Translations under genes and position numbers: made by a program
Shown: positions 3,764 to 6,873 of the stretch, piece after piece
How positions within the stretch are numbered: position 1 is the first letter of the stretch
Layout of the letters: each line of letters begins with the position of its first letter
The notes under the pieces: model-generated
Told to the model about the DNA's origin: nothing
Databases searched by the model: none
What the model saw: only the letters and a program-made list of their open reading frames with translations
Source: Desulfobacteraceae bacterium
GTDB lineage: Bacteria > Desulfobacterota > Desulfobacteria > Desulfobacterales > JAUWMJ01
Assembly (NCBI GenBank): GCA_030612225.1
Contig: JAUWOH010000161.1
Location: 1 to 6,873, forward strand
Direction of reading: 5' to 3'
Length of the DNA stretch: 6,873 nt

Positions 3764-5668
3764 ATGAACGATTTAGGTAAAAACGAAGAAACCAAACAAT
3801 TAAACCAGGATGATTTGGAGGAGACTCCAGAAATCAGCAAGCCCGATGATGAAGTTATGCCGGAAGCTGTGATTAAGGATGCTGAAGCTATGCCGGATGC
3901 TGAGGTTAAACAGGAGAGTGAAGAATTAAAAGCTGATGCGCCGGAAGATGATCAAGCAGCTGACGATGTTTCCGAACCTGACGAAAGCATGGAAAGCATG
4001 GAAAGCATGATGGATTTGTATGAGGAAAGCTTTAAGCGCTTTACTGAAGGTGAAGTTGTAACAGGCAGGATAATTGCAATCGACAAAGAATTTGTTCTTG
4101 TAGATATTGGGTACAAATCAGAAGGGCAGATACGAATTTCCGAATTTAAAGATGATGAGGGAAATATAAACGTCAATTTGGATGACAGTGTAGAAGTAAT
4201 GGTTGAATGGTGGGACGAAGAAGAAGAAAGAGTTGTGCTTTCCAAAGAAAAAGCCGAGAATATTAAGGTATGGGAAGATATTAAAAAATTATACGATGAA
4301 GAAGGAACTGTCGAAGGTGTTATTTTAAACCGTGTCAGGGGCGGTTTTTCTGTGGATATAGGCGTCCAGGCATTTTTGCCTGGTTCACAGGCTGATTTAC
4401 GCCCTGTGCGAAATCTAGATGAGTTAGTGGGAAAGAAATATACTTTCAAGATTTTAAAATATAATCGAAAACGTAGCAATATCGTATTATCAAGAAGGGC
4501 CATACTCGAACATGAGCGTGAATCCAAAAGAGTAGAAACCCTATCTTCCATCCACGAGGGAAAAATCGTTGAGGGTATTATAAAAAATATTACAGAGTAT
4601 GGTGTTTTTATCGACCTTGGCGGTGTTGATGGACTTCTTCATATTACGGATATTTCATGGGGACGCGTTAAACATCCTTCGGAACTTTTTTCAGTTGGTG
4701 ATGAAATAAAAGTCAAAATCCTTAACCTGGATATTGAAAAGGAAAGAGTTTCACTTGGAATGAAACAGCTTACCGAGGATCCATGGTCAATTGCAATTGA
4801 AAAATACCCTTTGGGAGAGCGCATAACCGGGAAGGTTGTCAGCCTGACCGATTATGGGGCTTTTATTGAATTGGAAGAGGGCATCGAGGGACTGATTCAT
4901 GTTTCGGAAATGTCATGGACTCGGAAGATACGTCATCCATCCAAAATTGTTTCCGTGGGTGATGAAGTCGAAGCTGTGGTGCTCGACATCAAGCCTGAAA
5001 GCAGGCGTATATCATTGGGAATGAAACAGGTTGTTCCTAATCCGTGGGATGTAATCAGTGAAAAATACCCCGTGGGGACTACCATTGAAGGTAAAATCAA
5101 GAATATTACTGATTTCGGACTTTTCATCGGTATAGATGAAGGTATCGACGGCCTTGTCCACATATCGGATATTTCCTGGACGAAAAGGATAAAACATCCG
5201 TCTGAAATGTACAAAAAAGGGGATATGATTCAGGCCATCGTTCTGGATATTGAAAAGGCAAACAAAAGGTTTTCCCTTGGAATTAAGCATTTACAGGCGG
5301 ATCCATGGCAGACTGTTCCACAGCGTTATGAAGTTGGGAAAGAGATTACAGGCACGGTTACAAATCTTACTGATTTCGGGGTTTTCGTGGAACTGGAAGA
5401 GGGGATAGAAGGACTAGTTCATGTGTCTGAAATCAGTAAGGAAAAAATTAAAACTCCGATTGGCAAATACAACATCGGTGAAGTCATTACCGCCAAAGTT
5501 ATGAATATTAACACCGAGGAAAGAAGGATTGGCCTTTCAATAAAGCGGCTTGAGATAGAAGATGAACAGAATCTCTTGAGTGAGTATGTAAATACCATGA
5601 GACCTGCCACTTCATCTTTTGGAGAAATCCTTCGAGAGAATCTCCAGGAAAAGCTGAATGATGAGTGA
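3764..5668 (+). CDS. rpsA: 30S ribosomal protein S1, six S1 domains, acidic N-terminal extension
   Basis: Ribosomal protein S1 binds mRNA on the 30S subunit and helps start translation, especially on structured or weak-Shine-Dalgarno messages. The 634 residues contain six S1 (OB-fold) domains starting near residues 96, 181, 266, 351, 438 and 525. Domains 3-6 repeat at 85-87 residue spacing with the signature G.I.G.V.N.T.YG.F..L..G..GL.H.S. Domains 1 and 2 are diverged, as expected for ribosome-anchoring domains. A tail of about 40 residues follows. The family usually has about 550-600 residues. Here residues 1 to about 75 are an extra, very acidic low-complexity segment. Start ATG 3764 is chosen for its upstream AAGGGGGA. 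In-frame methionines at 76, 79, 82 and 83 would give a protein close to standard length but lack a good ribosome binding site. It sits between cmk and sppA, a known neighbourhood; ispH, often found between cmk and rpsA in related bacteria, is not here. Confidence 0.96.
   Translation: MNDLGKNEETKQLNQDDLEETPEISKPDDEVMPEAVIKDAEAMPDAEVKQESEELKADAPEDDQAADDVSEPDESMESMESMMDLYEESFKRFTEGEVVTGRIIAIDKEFVLVDIGYKSEGQIRISEFKDDEGNINVNLDDSVEVMVEWWDEEEERVVLSKEKAENIKVWEDIKKLYDEEGTVEGVILNRVRGGFSVDIGVQAFLPGSQADLRPVRNLDELVGKKYTFKILKYNRKRSNIVLSRRAILEHERESKRVETLSSIHEGKIVEGIIKNITEYGVFIDLGGVDGLLHITDISWGRVKHPSELFSVGDEIKVKILNLDIEKERVSLGMKQLTEDPWSIAIEKYPLGERITGKVVSLTDYGAFIELEEGIEGLIHVSEMSWTRKIRHPSKIVSVGDEVEAVVLDIKPESRRISLGMKQVVPNPWDVISEKYPVGTTIEGKIKNITDFGLFIGIDEGIDGLVHISDISWTKRIKHPSEMYKKGDMIQAIVLDIEKANKRFSLGIKHLQADPWQTVPQRYEVGKEITGTVTNLTDFGVFVELEEGIEGLVHVSEISKEKIKTPIGKYNIGEVITAKVMNINTEERRIGLSIKRLEIEDEQNLLSEYVNTMRPATSSFGEILRENLQEKLNDE
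3983..4009 (+). repeat. Three exact 9-base tandem repeats inside rpsA
   Basis: GAAAGCATG occurs three times head to tail (3983-3991, 3992-4000, 4001-4009), encoding ESM three times at the end of the acidic N-terminal extension, just before the conserved DLYEESF segment. Exact repetition points to recent slippage expansion. The change is in frame and adds methionine codons that could act as alternative starts. Confidence 0.9.
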
Positions 5669-5694
5669 CCTCATAACTCTACACTTATAGCTGT

Positions 5695-5727
5695 ACAGCA
5701 AATCCTTTAAAATTTGGCTGTTTTGTT
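5695..5727 (+). terminator. Probable rpsA terminator
   Basis: ACAGCAAAT (5695-5703) pairs with ATTT-g-GCTGT (5712-5721), nine pairs with one bulged G, around an 8-base loop. It is followed by a T-rich stretch (TTTTGTT from 5721). It starts 27 bases after the rpsA stop. The stem is A/T-rich in its upper half, so strength is uncertain. A shorter alternative palindrome, GCTGTACAGC (5690-5699), overlaps the left arm. Confidence 0.5.
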
Positions 5728-5743
5728 CTCACGTCAATGTTCC

Positions 5744-5822
5744 GGGTTGCGAGTTACGAGGTGCGGGGTATAAAGAACGCGCAACTTGTAACACGCAACT
5801 CGTAACACGCAACTCACAACGA
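5744..5822. repeat. Inverted heptamer array, family C copy 1
   Basis: The left arm has four 7-base units (GGGTTGC 5744-5750, GAGTTAC 5751-5757, then two more to 5771). A 9-base spacer follows, then six 7-base units in the right arm alternating GCAACTC and GTAACAC types (5781-5822). The right units are the reverse-complement class of the left units, so the array can fold as a long hairpin. It occupies the middle of the 210-base gap between rpsA and sppA. A copy with the same layout lies at 6789-6869. Confidence 0.87.
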
Positions 5823-5851
5823 TTGTACATGATACAAAAAGAGGCTATTTT
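5823..5851 (+). promoter_or_regulatory. Weak candidate promoter for sppA
   Basis: TTGTAC (5823-5828, 3 of 6) and TATTTT (5846-5851, 4 of 6) are 17 bases apart, between the end of the heptamer array and the sppA start. The -35 region overlaps a small inverted repeat, TTGTA (5823-5827) and TACAA (5833-5837), which could be an operator or chance. Confidence 0.22.
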
Positions 5852-5878
5852 TAAAATTTCACATTAAATAATTAAATC

Positions 5879-6784
5879 ATGTTTACCCGCAGACACCCCT
5901 ACCTTTTTTTCATTTTGATTTTTTCATCAATATCTGTATCTGCCGTCGCAATTATAGTACTCTCATTTTTGTTTGTACATGGTGCGAGGGACTCCGGTTA
6001 TGATGATCTCAAAGCAGGTGGTGAGAAAGTCGGTATCATCGAAATAAAAGGGGTTATTGCCGATTCCAAGGATGTAATTCATCATCTTAAACGTTTCCGT
6101 GAAGACAAATCAATCAGGGCGATTGTGCTCAGGATAGATTCTCCAGGTGGCGGTGTGGGGCCATCGCAGGAGATTTTCAGGGAGGTCAGAAAAACCATTA
6201 AAATAAAAAAGGTTATTGCTTCAATGGGCGCAGTGGCAGCTTCAGGGGGATATTATATTGCAGCGGCGACAGACGGGATCGTTGCTAATCCAGGCACCAT
6301 TACCGGAAGTATCGGTGTTATTATGGGTTTTACGGATTTTCAGCAATTGTTTCGTAAAATCGGATTGGTCCCGGTTGTGATCAAAAGTGTTGAATACAAG
6401 GACATGGGCTCACCAGTTAGAGATATGACTGAAGATGAAAGAAAAATTCTTCAGGATTTATCGGTCAATATTCACAGTCAGTTTGTAAAGGCAATATCCG
6501 AGGGAAGAAAGATGGAGCTGTCAAAAGTGGAAGCTATTGCAGACGGACGCATCTTTTCAGGAGAGCAGGCTAAAGAAATGTCCCTTGTAGATCGTCTCGG
6601 AAACCTGGAAGACGCAATAGAGTGGGCCGGTAGAATGGCCGGAATAAAAGGGAAAATATCATCTGTTTATGTCCCTGAGAAGAAGACATCCTTTCTGAAA
6701 TATCTTATAGAATCATCCGTGAAAGAACTCGTAGATCGCACCGTAAACACGAATTTGCATGCGGATTATTTATATAGGCCGTAA
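5879..6784 (+). CDS. sppA: Signal peptide peptidase SppA, membrane-anchored serine protease
   Basis: SppA-family (S49) protease, which cuts leftover signal peptides in the membrane using a Ser-Lys dyad. The 301-residue protein begins with a short basic segment (TRRH) and one membrane helix at about residues 8-33; the catalytic domain should face the periplasm. Visible motifs are the DSPGGG oxyanion-region loop at 87-92, the nucleophile S122 in GAVAASGGYY, the TGSIGVI stretch, and general-base lysine K174 in EYKDMGSP. The Ser-Lys spacing is 52 residues, matching Bacillus subtilis SppA (S147/K199). The length fits the short single-domain form, not the 600-residue E. coli form. ATG 5879 is the only start that keeps the membrane helix, but no Shine-Dalgarno sequence is visible; the leader is A/T-rich. 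The gene is downstream of rpsA, a common arrangement in related bacteria, and is bracketed by two copies of a heptamer array. Confidence 0.94.
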   Translation: MFTRRHPYLFFILIFSSISVSAVAIIVLSFLFVHGARDSGYDDLKAGGEKVGIIEIKGVIADSKDVIHHLKRFREDKSIRAIVLRIDSPGGGVGPSQEIFREVRKTIKIKKVIASMGAVAASGGYYIAAATDGIVANPGTITGSIGVIMGFTDFQQLFRKIGLVPVVIKSVEYKDMGSPVRDMTEDERKILQDLSVNIHSQFVKAISEGRKMELSKVEAIADGRIFSGEQAKEMSLVDRLGNLEDAIEWAGRMAGIKGKISSVYVPEKKTSFLKYLIESSVKELVDRTVNTNLHADYLYRP

Positions 6785-6788
6785 ATTC

Positions 6789-6869
6789 GGGTTACGCGTT
6801 ACGGGGTGCCGGATATAAGTATTATTTCCGATTGACAATCCGCAATTCGTAACACGCAACCCGCAGTAG
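6789..6869. repeat. Inverted heptamer array, family C copy 2
   Basis: The left arm has 7-base units GGGTTAC (6789-6795), GCGTTAC (6796-6802), GGGGTGC (6803-6809) and CGGATAT (6810-6816). A 25-base centre follows, then right-arm units GCAATTC (6842-6848), GTAACAC (6849-6855), GCAACCC (6856-6862) and a diverged last unit. Order and register match copy 1 at 5744-5822, with a longer centre and fewer right-arm units. The array starts 4 bases after the sppA stop and may continue past the window end. Confidence 0.82.
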
Positions 6870-6873
6870 CATT

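Noticed and set aside
3952..4551. 199-codon open frame on the minus strand opposite rpsA
   Set aside because: Serine-rich low-complexity translation with no domain signature, directly opposite a well-supported S1 gene; it is a shadow of the acidic/lysine-rich coding strand.
5744..5822. CRISPR array
   Set aside because: Units are 7 bases in direct contact with no spacers of 25-40 bases, and no cas genes are nearby.

Overview
The window suggests a chromosomal segment of an anaerobic, moderately AT-rich Desulfobacterota-like (sulfate-reducer-type) bacterium. This placement is an inference. It rests on ferredoxin-dependent 2-oxoacid oxidoreductase subunits next to a cmk-rpsA-sppA gene order, and on intergenic minisatellite-like repeats of a kind I associate with Desulfobacterales. 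No marker in the window fixes the genus.

All five genes lie on the + strand. (1) korB (132-866) and korC (1044-1580) encode the TPP-binding beta and the gamma subunits of a 2-oxoacid:ferredoxin oxidoreductase. The alpha and ferredoxin-like subunits would lie to the left, outside the window. (2) A 593-residue gene (1638-3419) fuses a complete histidinol-phosphate/aromatic aminotransferase (HisC) in frame to a complete cytidylate kinase (Cmk). (3) rpsA (3764-5668) encodes a six-domain ribosomal protein S1 with an extra acidic N-terminus. (4) sppA (5879-6784) encodes a membrane-anchored signal peptide peptidase. The hisC..cmk-rpsA order echoes the pheA-hisC-tyrA-aroA-cmk-rpsA supraoperon of other Proteobacteria, apparently collapsed by loss of the genes between hisC and cmk. 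The genes do not form one pathway: they cover ferredoxin-linked carbon metabolism, amino acid and nucleotide synthesis, translation and membrane proteostasis.

The spaces between genes are the unusual part. Nearly every intergenic region carries a short-period repeat array or a palindrome. Family A is A/T-rich heptamers plus a GATGAATTCG hairpin, at 1-110 and 3535-3643. Family B is GGGAAGCT-like octamers, at 1571-1628 and 3402-3465, bracketing hisC-cmk. Family C is heptamers in inverted arms (GAGTTAC-like, then GCAACTC-like), at 5744-5822 and 6789-6869, bracketing sppA. A single 107-bp imperfect palindrome (863-969) lies between korB and korC. Several of these elements run into the 3' ends of genes and supply their stop codons. 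No CRISPR array, RNA gene, transposase or prophage gene is visible.
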